Assembly: GCA_016699405.1 (NCBI GenBank)
Contig: CP064972.1
Coordinates: forward strand, 4,557,501-4,621,500
DNA from: Holophagales bacterium
GTDB taxonomy: Bacteria; Acidobacteriota; Thermoanaerobaculia; Multivoradales; JAGPDF01
DNA length: 64,000 bases
Direction of reading: 5' to 3'
Notes under the pieces: model-generated
The model's input: only the letters and a program-made list of their open reading frames with translations
What the model was told of the DNA's origin: nothing
Databases searched by the model: none
Shown here: in pieces, positions 42,913 through 52,570 of the stretch
How the letters are laid out: every line of letters starts with the position of its first letter
How positions within the stretch are numbered: position 1 is the stretch's first letter
Position numbers and translations under genes: made by a program

Positions 42913-44004
42913 ATGGTCTCGACACTCGCCACGCTCGCCTTGTTCGCCGCTCTCTCGTCCGTCTCCCCGACGCCGGGAGCGGTTCCGCCGACGGTCGCCG
43001 AGCAGGTCTCGGTCTCCGAGGCCCTGCTCGACGTGGTGGTCACCGGGCGCGATGACCGCACGGTGCTCGGCCTCGGCCCGGACGACTTCCGCGTCGAGGT
43101 CGCCGGCCGCGAAGCAGCGCCGATCGCTGCGACCTTCTACAGCAACCGCCGGTTCCTCGGTGACGCGGCCACCGCGCAGGCCGCCGGAATCGCTGACCGC
43201 GAGGCCAGCGAGGGCAGGATCTTCGTCCTCTTCTTCCACGATCAGAAGCAGCTCGAGTCCGATCGTTTCTCCTTCGTCGGTCAGCAGCTCGAAGCAGGCC
43301 GGCGCGCCGCGGAGTGGGTGGCGACGGGTCTCCTGCCGGGAGATCGTGCGGCCGTCGTCGGCTTCGACTCGCGGCTGCGTCTCTACGCCGACCTGACCGA
43401 CGATCGCGTGGCGCTGCGCGAGGCCGTGCTGGCCGCTGTCACCGGCCGCACGAAGGCAGCCGACTGGCCCTCGCGCCGAGCAAGCGGGTCTCCCGGAGCC
43501 TCCGAGCTCGCCGCTCGCCTCCCGGCGGGCGATGCGCTGCGTGACCGCACACCGCGCATCTACGATGCGCTGCAGCTCGTGGCGGACGCCCTCGCCCCCG
43601 TGCGAGGACGCAAGAACCTCATCCTCTTCTCGCGCGGCATCGGCGAGCTCGGCGCCTTCGGCGAGTACCGGAAGGACCCCCGCTACTACACGAAGACCCA
43701 GGAGACGCTCAACGCCGCCAACGTGGCGGTCTACGGCGTCAATACGGGACCGGAACCGGGGCTCGCGATCCTCGACGGAGTGAGCGAGCTCGCTTCCGAC
43801 ACCGGCGGGGCGCTCTACCGCATCTTCGTGAGCTTCACCACCCCGCTCGAACAGATCGCCGCCGCGACGAACGGCTATTACTTGCTGGCGGTCCCGACCC
43901 CGGACGACGCCGCTCCCGGCAGCTATGTCGAAGCGAAGGTGCGGTGTCGCAATCCCGAGCTGCGCTGCACCGGGCGCCAGGGGTTCCGGATGACGGGAAA
44001 GTAG
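42913..44004 (+). CDS. VWFA-related Acidobacterial domain protein
   Basis: A 363-residue exported protein with signal peptide (MVSTLATLALFAALSS) and ATG 42913 behind GGAGG. It follows the TIGR03436-type pattern: SVSEALLDVVVTGRDDRTVL, LGPDDFRVEVAG, IFVLFFHDQKQLESDRFSF, LLPGDRAAVVGFDSRLRLYA, GRKNLILFSRGIGELGAFGE and ANVAVYGVNTGP. The canonical MIDAS DxSxS of VWA domains is not seen; HDQKQLES stands in its place, so metal binding may differ. Function is unknown. The family is a useful taxonomic hint for Acidobacteriota. Confidence 0.8.
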   Translation: MVSTLATLALFAALSSVSPTPGAVPPTVAEQVSVSEALLDVVVTGRDDRTVLGLGPDDFRVEVAGREAAPIAATFYSNRRFLGDAATAQAAGIADREASEGRIFVLFFHDQKQLESDRFSFVGQQLEAGRRAAEWVATGLLPGDRAAVVGFDSRLRLYADLTDDRVALREAVLAAVTGRTKAADWPSRRASGSPGASELAARLPAGDALRDRTPRIYDALQLVADALAPVRGRKNLILFSRGIGELGAFGEYRKDPRYYTKTQETLNAANVAVYGVNTGPEPGLAILDGVSELASDTGGALYRIFVSFTTPLEQIAAATNGYYLLAVPTPDDAAPGSYVEAKVRCRNPELRCTGRQGFRMTGK

Positions 44005-44009
44005 GGCGG

Positions 44010-44025
44010 CTCGCCGTCCGGCGAG
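44010..44025. terminator. Convergent hairpin between the VWFA and PP2C genes
   Basis: CTCGCC (44010-44015) and GGCGAG (44020-44025) pair around a 4-nt loop in the 27-bp gap between the two convergent stop codons. There is no T-run on either side. Confidence 0.35.
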
Positions 44026-44031
44026 GCCAGG

Positions 44032-44807
<776 letters not shown>

Positions 44808-44808
<1 letters not shown>

Positions 44809-45455
44809 CAGCCAACCTTTCCGAAAAGGCCCCACCCCGCCTTTTTCGAGGACTTCCTCAGATCCTCGAGGGCCTGTCGCACCGCCTCGTCTTCACCACC
44901 CCACGTAATCGCTTGATTGTAGTACCAATCTGCGCGCTCAACCAGACCGACCTGGGCGTGCAGCCGGCCAGCCAGCTTGAGATACGTAGGATTCATCGGT
45001 TGAAGGTCACAGGCTCGGGCGATCGCCGGCAGCGCCTGATTCATGTAGCGGCGATGGTGGCTGCAGGCCTGGGCGAAGTGGTGCCAAGCCTGGTGATTGG
45101 CTGGATCGGCTTCCGTCGCCCGCTGGAAGCTCTCCGCCGCTTGCACGTAGTTGCGCTCCCGGTAGAGCTTGACTCCCGTCTGCACGTGGAATCGCGAGAG
45201 GCGCTGGGCGTCGGCTGCCGGCGAGCTCGCTTCCGGACGGACCGAGTCTTGATCGTGCTGCCGCCGCTTCTCGGCGTTGGCCAGGATGTTGAATGCCTCG
45301 GTGAGGTCCTGGAACTCTTTCTCCGCTCGCGCGCGAGCATCTCCCTGGAAGCGGTCCGGATGCCTCGTTCGCGCGAGCTCGCGGAAGCGGTCACGGATCT
45401 GTTCCGTCGTCGCGTTGCGAGGCACGCCCAGGATCAGGTAGTAGTCCTTGGGCAC
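44808..45455 (-). CDS. DnaJ-domain protein with TPR repeats
   Basis: A 215-residue protein with GTG start at 45455. Residues 4-66 are a J domain (DYYLILGVPRNATTEQIRDR, with HPDRF carrying the HPD needed to stimulate DnaK). Residues 85-200 hold about three TPRs (NYVQAAESFQRATEADPANH; LAGRLHAQVGLVERADWYYN). There is no zinc or substrate-binding DnaJ C-terminus, so it probably delivers DnaK to specific partners held by its TPRs. It sits between a protein of unknown function and the PP2C gene, overlapping the latter. Confidence 0.88.
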
Positions 45456-45464
45456 GATTCGTCC

Positions 45465-46484
45465 CTATCTGGACTTGATCTTATACAACCGGGAGGCGGT
45501 CGCGCGCACCGGATCCTGCACATTGCGATCCGTGGCGAGCAGCTTGAGGTCCCGAACGCTCAGCCGCGACACCAGCTTCACCGCCGCGGCGAGTTGCGTC
45601 TTCGGGTTCTTGGCGAGCGCCAGGGCGATCCGGTACTTGGCCACCCACTGACGGCGACGGCCAATCTCGACCAGAACCTCCTCGAGAACCGAGCGGTTCG
45701 AGGCGATCTGCTCCACCTCGTCGTCGGACAGCGGGTTGCCGTTGAGCACCGCCACGGCCACCTGCTGGTTGAGGTCGCGGATCAGGATCGCTCGCAGGGT
45801 CTTCGAGGCACGGCGCGCCAGTTTGATGCGCACCGGAACCGGAAGCGCCCGGATCTGCCCCTCCGACAGCCCGGAGTGGTCGTCGACCTCCCCCTCGGGC
45901 GGCAGCGTGCGGACGGCGTCGATCGCCGCGAAATCCTCGGCGGTGAGCTCGACCTCTTCGAAGGCCGCGGACGAGGTCTCGGCGGCACGCGCCGACACGA
46001 GGTGCTGGCGGTACTCGCCGATGCGCCGGCGCACATCCGCCACCAGCACCGGGTTGGTTTCCAGCGCGTCGAGAATCTCCGGCGCTTCGACGATCGCGTC
46101 TTGCCGCAGGATGAGGATCTCCTGCAGCGCCGCCGGAAGCCGATCCGCCAGGTCGACGAGCAGGTCGCGCGGCACGTCGCGACGCCGGAGAACGGCTTCC
46201 AGAACCGCCGAATCCGTTCGGTGGACGGCGAAGAAGCGCAGTTCCGCCGGCCCGGCTGCGTTCTCGACGAAATCGACCACCAGCCGCGGCGACGCCATCC
46301 GCAGGCTCTGCCGGGCCCTCTCGGCAAGCGAGGCATCCTCACCGTCGACAAGGTGGAGCTGGAGTGCGAGAAGCTGGTCGCCGGGAATCGGCAGGAGCCC
46401 GTCGGCGGCGAGCACCGCCAGCTCCGGGCTCGCGCCGGAGAGTACCTGCTGGACGAGCGGCTCGTCCAGCTCGAAAACGTTCAG
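45465..46484 (-). CDS. Helical-repeat protein of unknown function A (probable CTG start)
   Basis: A predicted 339-residue soluble, mostly helical protein with HEAT-like character. Its C-terminal block (WVAKYRIALALAKNPKTQLA, then LSVRDLKLLATDRNVQDPVR) is paralogous to protein B at 47487. The first ordinary start is a GTG at 46415, but the frame stays open upstream and reads NVFELDEPLVQQVL from a CTG at 46484. That CTG overlaps the RodZ-like stop as CTGA, exactly like the ATGA couplings elsewhere, with GAGGC 10 bases upstream. I therefore propose the CTG start. No function is recognised; it is encoded with RodZ-like, J-domain and PP2C proteins. Confidence 0.7.
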   Translation of the reverse strand: MNVFELDEPLVQQVLSGASPELAVLAADGLLPIPGDQLLALQLHLVDGEDASLAERARQSLRMASPRLVVDFVENAAGPAELRFFAVHRTDSAVLEAVLRRRDVPRDLLVDLADRLPAALQEILILRQDAIVEAPEILDALETNPVLVADVRRRIGEYRQHLVSARAAETSSAAFEEVELTAEDFAAIDAVRTLPPEGEVDDHSGLSEGQIRALPVPVRIKLARRASKTLRAILIRDLNQQVAVAVLNGNPLSDDEVEQIASNRSVLEEVLVEIGRRRQWVAKYRIALALAKNPKTQLAAAVKLVSRLSVRDLKLLATDRNVQDPVRATASRLYKIKSR

Positions 46485-47416
46485 CGTGGCGCTGCCTCGG
46501 CGGGCGACGAGAGGTTCGTGCGCTCGATGCGCAACCCGCGCACCACGTTGCTGCTCGAGGGCGGCAGGGCAATCGGCTGGCCATTGGCGGTCACCGTGAC
46601 ACCGGCCCGGTTGCCGAGGGTGAGGGTGACCGACTCCGAGCCTTCGAGCATCAGGGACTCGCCGGAGATCTTGAGCTCACCGGGGCGGCGACGTCCGTCG
46701 ACCAAGGCCTCGACCCAGCAGTCGCCGCTGAAGGCCAGGGTCACGACGAGTGGTGCCGAGGACGCCGGGGCGGTCGGCACGGCCGTCGGAGCCGCTCCGC
46801 TGGGCATCGAGACCGGACCCGGCGCGGCCGCCCGGCTGGGCTCGACCGGCTCGCCGGAACCGCCGGCGCCGACCGGGCGCGGCGCTCCTTCGTCATGGCG
46901 CGGCACGGCGGCGACGGCCTCGTCGGCGGCCAGGGGCGGCACCACGGAAGCGACCGCCGGCGCGGCCCCGCGGCTTCGGCGCTCGGCCCAGAACGAGAGA
47001 GCCACCGCGATCGCCAGCAGCAGCACCATCGCGAGCCCGAGCAGGAGGCCGTATCCCCACGGGTTGCCGACGCGGCGGGTGCGGGCGGCGGCCGGCGGGA
47101 CTTCGTCCTCGGGTGCCTGCCCGGACCGGGCCGCGACGAGGAAGAGGTTGACCACCTCGTCGGGATCCAGCCCGACGACACGCGCGTACTCCCGCAGGAA
47201 CCCCTTGGCGAAGACGGGAGCCGGGAGCGCGTCGAAGCGGTCCGTTTCCAGCGCCTCGAGATAGCGCAGGCTGATCCGCGTGCTGTCGGCGATCTCCCGC
47301 AAGCTGACACCGCGCGCCTCGCGCTGCCGTCGCAGCCAGGTACCGAAGGGGACCTCTTCCCCGTTCGGTCCTTCCCTGAGCTTCCCTCGTCCTTCCGGCA
47401 GTTTCGGCTTGGTCAT
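46481..47416 (-). CDS. RodZ-like membrane HTH protein
   Basis: A 311-residue protein. Residues 20-95 form a RodZ-type helix-turn-helix (VPFGTWLRRQREARGVSLRE, ISLRYLEALETDRFDALPAP, GFLREYARVVGLDPDEVV), which in RodZ binds MreB. One membrane helix follows (YGLLLGLAMVLLLAIAVAL, about 125-145), then a long Pro/Ala linker. The periplasmic DUF4115-type domain (SGDCWVEALVDGRR to LTLGNRAGVTVTANGQPI) is complete. It probably helps set cell shape. Its stop overlaps the CTG start of protein A. Confidence 0.85.
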   Translation of the reverse strand: MTKPKLPEGRGKLREGPNGEEVPFGTWLRRQREARGVSLREIADSTRISLRYLEALETDRFDALPAPVFAKGFLREYARVVGLDPDEVVNLFLVAARSGQAPEDEVPPAAARTRRVGNPWGYGLLLGLAMVLLLAIAVALSFWAERRSRGAAPAVASVVPPLAADEAVAAVPRHDEGAPRPVGAGGSGEPVEPSRAAAPGPVSMPSGAAPTAVPTAPASSAPLVVTLAFSGDCWVEALVDGRRRPGELKISGESLMLEGSESVTLTLGNRAGVTVTANGQPIALPPSSSNVVRGLRIERTNLSSPAEAAPR

Positions 47417-47486
47417 CGGAGCTCGGGTGCGCCATCTCGTGAGCGACGCGCCGTCGCTCGCAATCTATCGGCAGGATGCCGACCGG

Positions 47487-48254
47487 TCAACCACTTGCAC
47501 CCTCCCGGGCACGGCCGGCATCCACTCCGGAGAGCAGACGTCCGCGTTGCCGCAGAGCCCCGTCCAGCCGAGGATCGGTGGCGAGAGCCGCCAGGTCCCG
47601 CTTCTTGAGCGCGGCAACCAAAGGCAACGAGGCGGCGAGCGGCGTCCGGGGGTTGCGCACCAGGGCAAGCCGAATCGCATAGCGGCTCGACCAGCGAGAA
47701 CTCGCCGCCACCGTGGCGAGCGCCCGCGGCGATGCGCTCTCGCTGGCCAGGAGCGGCAGCAGGAGGGGCTCGGTGAGCAGGGGGTTCTCCAGCAGCGCGG
47801 CGACGACCCGCGGGCTCGGATCGTGGCGCAGGCTCGCGAGAACGCCGGCGCTGGCGCTCCGCGCGATCGCGGTCTTCTCGCCGAGCGAAAGGGCGACGAG
47901 CCGCTCGATCAGCCGCAGCTCGGCAGCGCGCCGCACCGTCGGATGCAGCCGTGGATCGCGACCTGCGCGGACGAGATCGGGCCAGAAGAGACCGCCGATC
48001 CAGTCGAGCGCCAGCACCCGCGGTGCCAGCGGATGCAGGACCACGTCGCGGCGGACGTCATAGGCCGAGGCAAGCTGTCGCTGCTCGGCGAGGAGAGCGA
48101 TCAGCGGACCGCTGACGTAGGGGTTCTTCAGCACCAGTCGCGCCTGCCGCGCATCGATCCGGGAGGCATGAGCCTCCACCGTGCGGACGAGCTCGTCACC
48201 GGCCGCTTCGCGCAGAATCCGCTCGAGATCCTCGCCGGTCGTCTCCGGTTCCAT
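47487..48254 (-). CDS. Helical-repeat protein of unknown function B (paralogue of A)
   Basis: A 255-residue soluble helical protein. Its block SSRYAIRLALVRNPRTPLAA followed by LKKRDLAALATDPRLDGALR aligns without gaps to protein A (45465-46484). VLASLRHDPSPRVVAALLEN is HEAT-like. ATG 48254 is chosen over an in-frame TTG at 48260 because a TAGAGT -10 ends 6 bases upstream of it. No ribosome-binding site exists, so translation is probably leaderless. It heads the five-gene operon ending with PP2C. No known family is recognised with confidence. Confidence 0.72.
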   Translation of the reverse strand: MEPETTGEDLERILREAAGDELVRTVEAHASRIDARQARLVLKNPYVSGPLIALLAEQRQLASAYDVRRDVVLHPLAPRVLALDWIGGLFWPDLVRAGRDPRLHPTVRRAAELRLIERLVALSLGEKTAIARSASAGVLASLRHDPSPRVVAALLENPLLTEPLLLPLLASESASPRALATVAASSRWSSRYAIRLALVRNPRTPLAASLPLVAALKKRDLAALATDPRLDGALRQRGRLLSGVDAGRAREGASG

Positions 48255-48260
48255 GGCCAA

Positions 48261-48290
48261 ACTCTAGCCCGGGAGGCGATTTGCTATCCT
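48261..48290. promoter_or_regulatory. Back-to-back promoters of the unknown-B and GreA-fusion genes
   Basis: The 45-bp spacer holds TAGAGT on the minus strand (48266-48261), 6 bases from ATG 48254, and TGCTATCCT on the plus strand (48282-48290), 9 bases from ATG 48300. Each promoter's upstream region overlaps the other, so firing should be mutually exclusive or coordinated. Confidence 0.6.
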
Positions 48291-48299
48291 CGGACGCCC

Positions 48300-50378
48300 A
48301 TGTCCGATGCCGATCCCCTCCTTCTCCTCCTGTTGGCTGCCGACTGGTCTCGTCTCGAGGACGAGTGGGTCGAAGCGGTCGCCGAGTCGCCCGCAGACGT
48401 CGTTCGCTTCGGCAGGGTCGCCCGAGCGACCGCCGAAGCCGGAAAAGAGAAGCTCGCCGCCGAGCTGCTCGATATCCTCGACGACCAGCTCAAAGAAAAG
48501 CGGCTCTGGCCGCAGCGACTCGCCCTGCTGCGCGACGTCGGACGGATCGTGGCGACGGGCGAAGCCCTGCACCGGCGGATCTTCGAGACGCTCCGGCATC
48601 TCCACGCCGGCCGACCGAGCTTCGAACCGTTCGCCGAGAAGGTCGGCCTGCACCGTGGTCTCGAGGAGACCAGCAAGACCTGGGAGAAGGTGGACCGGCT
48701 CGACATGCTGCTCGGCTTCGATGTCGGAGCGGTGGTGGAGATGGAGGGCAAAGGCGTCGGCCGGGTCGTCGACGTCAATCTGGCGCTCGAGAGCCTGCGG
48801 ATCGACCTGGAGCGGCAGAAGGGGCTGGTCGTCGGCTTCCGCGCGGCATCACGCCTGCTCAGACCGCTCCCGGTCGACCACTTCCTGCGCCGCAAGCTCG
48901 AAGCTCCCGACGAGTTGCGCGCGCTCGGCGAGGCGGATCCGCCGCAGCTCCTGCGGGCCCTGCTGCAGAGTGCCGGCAAGCCGCTGACCGCCGGCGAGAT
49001 CAAAGAGACGCTCGCCAGCCTGGTCGACGAAAAACGCTGGACCTCGTGGTGGGCGTCGGCGCGCAAGCACCCGCAGGTCGTGGCGAGCGGCGGCGGACGG
49101 CAGTCCTATCACTGGGCGGCCTCCTCGGATCACGCGCTCGACTCGGTGCGTGCCGCGTTCGCGGCCGCCAAGGACGGCGCGAAGATCGAGTTCTTCCGCC
49201 GGCACGGCGACCGCGATCCGGAGTTCGCTCGCGCCATGGCCGCAGATCTCGCCGCGATCGCCACCGAGTCCCGCGCCGCGGAACCGGCGCTCGCCTTCGA
49301 GATCTGGTTCGCCCTCGAACGGGCCGGCCTCCTGCCGGCCGACATCGGCTGGTCGGTCGACGACCTTCTCGCGCCGACGATCGACCCGCGCCGCCTCGTG
49401 TCGACGCTCGAAGACCGCCTGCTGCGGGAGCGGGCGCTCGTCATGGTCCGCGAGCGGCGCGACGACTGGGTCGGCGTGTATCGCGACGCCGCGACGCGCG
49501 AATCGGACTCGCGGGTTCTCAACCTGCTCTTCGAGGGGCTGCGCTCCGGCGCACCGGCGGAGCGCGACAAGCTGATCGAGGAAGTACAGTCGATGCCGCG
49601 ACGCGCTCCCGGCGCCTTCGTCTGGCTCGCCGAGCGGGCGATCGACGACGTCTCGCTGCGCGAGCGCAATCCGCTGCGCCTCCTGCAGCAGATCCTCTCG
49701 GCGTTGCAGGACGACACCTTCTCGGCTTTCCGCACGCGATTGCTCGCGCTGGTCGACTCGGGCGGCACCGTTCCGCGCCTGATGAGTCACTTGACGGAAG
49801 AGCAGGCGGCGCAGGCGGCTTCGCTGCTCGAACGCGCCCCCGGCCTCGAGGACTACCAGCGCTCACCGCTGACCAACGCTCTCCACCTGCGCTTTCCCGC
49901 GCTGCGCGAGAGCGGTTCGGACGTGCTCTACACCACCCCCGAGTCGCTGGAGGGCAAGCGCGAGGAGCTGCGTCGCCTCGTCCAGTCCGAGATCCCGGCC
50001 AACCGCAAGGCGATCGAAGAGGCGCGGGCGATGGGCGACCTGCGAGAGAACTTCGAGTACAAGTCGGCCCGCGAGCGCCACGAATACCTCAATGCCCGCG
50101 TGGCCGGCCTGCACCGCGACCTCGCCCGCGCCCGTCCGATCGACGCGAAGACGATCGACACCGGCGAGGTCCGGATCGGCACGCGCATCGCGCTCGAGGG
50201 CCCGGCGGGCGCTTCGCGGCAGTTGACCATCCTCGGCCCCTGGGAGAGCCGGCCTGAAGACGGCGTGATCTCCTATGAGTCGGAGCTGGCCAAGGGGATC
50301 CTCGGGCGTCGCATCGGCGAAGAGGTCCAGGTCGGCGAGACGCTCTACAAGATCGCCGCGATCGCGGCGTTCCGCTGA
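48300..50378 (+). CDS. GreA/GreB-type elongation factor fused to a large N-terminal domain
   Basis: A 692-residue protein. The last ~160 residues are a Gre factor: a coiled coil with EARAMGDLRENFEYKSARER, which keeps the acidic tip residues (Asp and Glu) that activate RNA cleavage, then the FKBP-like domain (GTRIALEGPAGASRQLTILG, YESELAKGILGRRIGEEVQV). The N-terminal ~530 residues are helical and include FDVGAVVEMEGKGVGRVVDV, a small beta barrel reminiscent of CarD/KOW-like modules. Ordinary GreA is about 160 residues; long GreA fusions are known in Chlamydiae and some other phyla. The fused part may add polymerase or RNA contacts. Confidence 0.85.
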   Translation: MSDADPLLLLLLAADWSRLEDEWVEAVAESPADVVRFGRVARATAEAGKEKLAAELLDILDDQLKEKRLWPQRLALLRDVGRIVATGEALHRRIFETLRHLHAGRPSFEPFAEKVGLHRGLEETSKTWEKVDRLDMLLGFDVGAVVEMEGKGVGRVVDVNLALESLRIDLERQKGLVVGFRAASRLLRPLPVDHFLRRKLEAPDELRALGEADPPQLLRALLQSAGKPLTAGEIKETLASLVDEKRWTSWWASARKHPQVVASGGGRQSYHWAASSDHALDSVRAAFAAAKDGAKIEFFRRHGDRDPEFARAMAADLAAIATESRAAEPALAFEIWFALERAGLLPADIGWSVDDLLAPTIDPRRLVSTLEDRLLRERALVMVRERRDDWVGVYRDAATRESDSRVLNLLFEGLRSGAPAERDKLIEEVQSMPRRAPGAFVWLAERAIDDVSLRERNPLRLLQQILSALQDDTFSAFRTRLLALVDSGGTVPRLMSHLTEEQAAQAASLLERAPGLEDYQRSPLTNALHLRFPALRESGSDVLYTTPESLEGKREELRRLVQSEIPANRKAIEEARAMGDLRENFEYKSARERHEYLNARVAGLHRDLARARPIDAKTIDTGEVRIGTRIALEGPAGASRQLTILGPWESRPEDGVISYESELAKGILGRRIGEEVQVGETLYKIAAIAAFR

Positions 50379-50411
50379 TCGGCTCCCACCGCCCGGCGGG
50401 AACGCGCCAGC

Positions 50412-52346
50412 TCAGCTCCCCGGTCGCGGATCCGCCGCCGGCGCCAGCGCTGCCTGGGTCTCGCCGTAGTAGGCGAGGAGCGCCGAGGCGACCGATTCGG
50501 CCACCTGCTGGCGGAAGGCGCGGGTCCTCAGAAGCCGCCGGTCCTCGCTGTTGGCGAGATTGCACACCTCGAGCAGAACCTTCGCCGGGATCGCGTTGTA
50601 GCGCAGCACGGCGGGAACCCAGGCCCGGCGGTTGCGGATGATCCGATCGCGCACCGGCTTGTAGGGGTGGACCGCGAGGTTCGCAGCGCGAAACGCGTCG
50701 ACCAGCCGGCCGCCCACCTGGCGCGAAAGTCCTTCGCTGCGTACACGATCGCGGCGCGAGAACTCGACGGCCGGTTGATCGCGCACCTCGAGGCGGCTGC
50801 TGAACACCGGACCGCCCTTCTGGAAACTGCCACCGGTTCGCTCCGCCGCGGGAATGTAGACCGTCGCCCCACGCAGCGAGGGGTGCAGCGAATCCGCGTG
50901 AACCGAGAGGAAGACGACGCGTTCCTCGGACTTGAGATCGCCCGCTCCCCCGCTCGCCGCCACCGCCTTGCGATAGAGGTTGTTGGCGAGATACCAGCGC
51001 AGATGGACGCCGACCACCGAATCCTCGATGCGGTACGGCGGGGTCGTCAGCACGCGGTGGGAGCGTCGCGCGGGCAGGATGTCGACGTCCGGCGGCGCGT
51101 CCCCCTCGCCGTCGCTCGTCGTGGCGTAGACCTTTGCCAGGGTCCGCTTCTCGAGCAGCGCCTTGATCCGCAGGACGATGTCGTAGACGTACAGGCTCTC
51201 CCACGTCCCGTCCATCGAGGCGCCGACGTCGGCGCCACCGTGACCGGCGTCGAGGATGACCGTGATCCCTTCGAGCACCTTCGCGGTGACCTGGTTGCGG
51301 TACCGCGCGGTCTCGGTGAGGTCGGCCTCGTAGCGCTTGCGTTCCGGGTCGTCGGACGGCAGATACTCCGGCAGCAGCAGCTCGCGCGGGATCTTCACCG
51401 GGTAGCCGATGGGGATGTCGGTGACGTCGGCGATGCCGCTCCTCTGGGCGATCTCGCCGGCCAGGGCGATGACGTCCTCGGCCTGTAACTGCCCGGTGAA
51501 GCGAACGACCACGGCCGAGTAGAGCGCCTCCTTCGCGCGCAGCCGGTAGACGGCGTAGGCGCCCTTCTCGTCCTGACCGTATTCGAGCAGCGGTCCGCCC
51601 TCGACGGGTGCCGGCCAGGTCGACTCCGGGGACGCCGGTGTCGCCACGGCGCCGGATGACGCCACCGGCGACGCCGTGGCCACCGGAGTCGCCGGGTTCG
51701 CTGCCGCGGTCGCCGGCGCCTCCGGAGCGCGCGGAGCACCTGCCACCTTCGCCTCGGGAAGCAGGCCGCGGAACGGCGCGCTCAGCAGCTCGGCGGGAAC
51801 GACGAGCTCGCTGCCGGCTCGCGGCTCGCGCCTGTCCAGGTGGTTGACCTCGCGCAGCTTGCGCGCATGATCGGCGTCGCCGGTGAACCACTCGGCGATC
51901 TTCTCGAGCTTCGGCGCTCGCCCCTTGCCGAGGCGCGCGACGACGTGTCTCCACCCGGAAGCCTCTGCCCGGTCGTGCGGAAAGAGCTCGCGCACCACGC
52001 GCAATTGGAGCTCGCCGCGCAGCACGCGGAAAGGCACGAGGTACCGCACGCCGGCGAGCAGCCGGGACGCCCCGCGATTGGCCCGGGCGATCTCCTCCCA
52101 CGCGGTCGGCGAATCCGAGAGCCGCCGCGTGAAGTGCTGGCGAGCCTCGCCGCGCTCCGGAAGGGCCTGCAAGTAGAGGTCACCGGCGTCGGAGAGCACG
52201 GCGACGAGACCGGGCTCGAGCGGGGCCCGGGTCGTCGCGGCCAGGCTCGGTGTCGTCGCCGCAGCGACGAGGCAAATCAGCGCGGCAACCGCCACGCGAA
52301 GGAGCCGAGCGAAGGCAGGCCACTGGCGATCGAAAGCCGGCCTCAT
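50412..52346 (-). CDS. N-acetylmuramoyl-L-alanine amidase (Amidase_3) with LysM-like repeats
   Basis: A 644-residue exported enzyme. ATG 52346 gives a signal peptide (RLLRVAVAALICLVAAATTP). Residues about 40-100 and 115-175 resemble LysM modules (ITR-like AWEEIARANRG; WFTGDADHARKLREVNHLD). A Pro/Ala linker follows, then Amidase_3: VILDAGHGGADVGASMDG (zinc His), LSVHADSLHPSLRGATVYI (zinc His) and VLLEVCNLANSEDRRLL (catalytic Glu). The insertion before the second His is long, about 100 residues. It should cleave stem peptides from murein during division or remodelling. Confidence 0.88.
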   Translation of the reverse strand: MRPAFDRQWPAFARLLRVAVAALICLVAAATTPSLAATTRAPLEPGLVAVLSDAGDLYLQALPERGEARQHFTRRLSDSPTAWEEIARANRGASRLLAGVRYLVPFRVLRGELQLRVVRELFPHDRAEASGWRHVVARLGKGRAPKLEKIAEWFTGDADHARKLREVNHLDRREPRAGSELVVPAELLSAPFRGLLPEAKVAGAPRAPEAPATAAANPATPVATASPVASSGAVATPASPESTWPAPVEGGPLLEYGQDEKGAYAVYRLRAKEALYSAVVVRFTGQLQAEDVIALAGEIAQRSGIADVTDIPIGYPVKIPRELLLPEYLPSDDPERKRYEADLTETARYRNQVTAKVLEGITVILDAGHGGADVGASMDGTWESLYVYDIVLRIKALLEKRTLAKVYATTSDGEGDAPPDVDILPARRSHRVLTTPPYRIEDSVVGVHLRWYLANNLYRKAVAASGGAGDLKSEERVVFLSVHADSLHPSLRGATVYIPAAERTGGSFQKGGPVFSSRLEVRDQPAVEFSRRDRVRSEGLSRQVGGRLVDAFRAANLAVHPYKPVRDRIIRNRRAWVPAVLRYNAIPAKVLLEVCNLANSEDRRLLRTRAFRQQVAESVASALLAYYGETQAALAPAADPRPGS

Positions 52347-52515
52347 GCCCGGCGCATCCAGCCGGACCGGGCACGATCCGCCCGCCGCGCGGCGAACCCC
52401 GCGAGCGCCCTCCGCGGCGCGACGCCGGGGGTGTCGACCGCCGGATCCCGGTTCCACGGCGTCTCGGCCCGGCGAATCCGAGGGCGACGGGGGTGTGCGC
52501 AGGAATCGGCCACGA

Positions 52516-52524
52516 TGCTAGGGT
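52516..52524 (+). promoter_or_regulatory. Extended -10 element upstream of the CCA-adding enzyme gene
   Basis: TGCTAGGGT (52516-52524) fits TG-n-TAnnnT; a second TACTAG lies at 52534. Both are in the 224-bp divergent spacer before ATG 52571. Nothing else was seen in the spacer. Confidence 0.4.
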
Positions 52525-52570
52525 CCGGGAGGATACTAGCCGCTCGACCGCGGCCACGCCACACCGAGTC

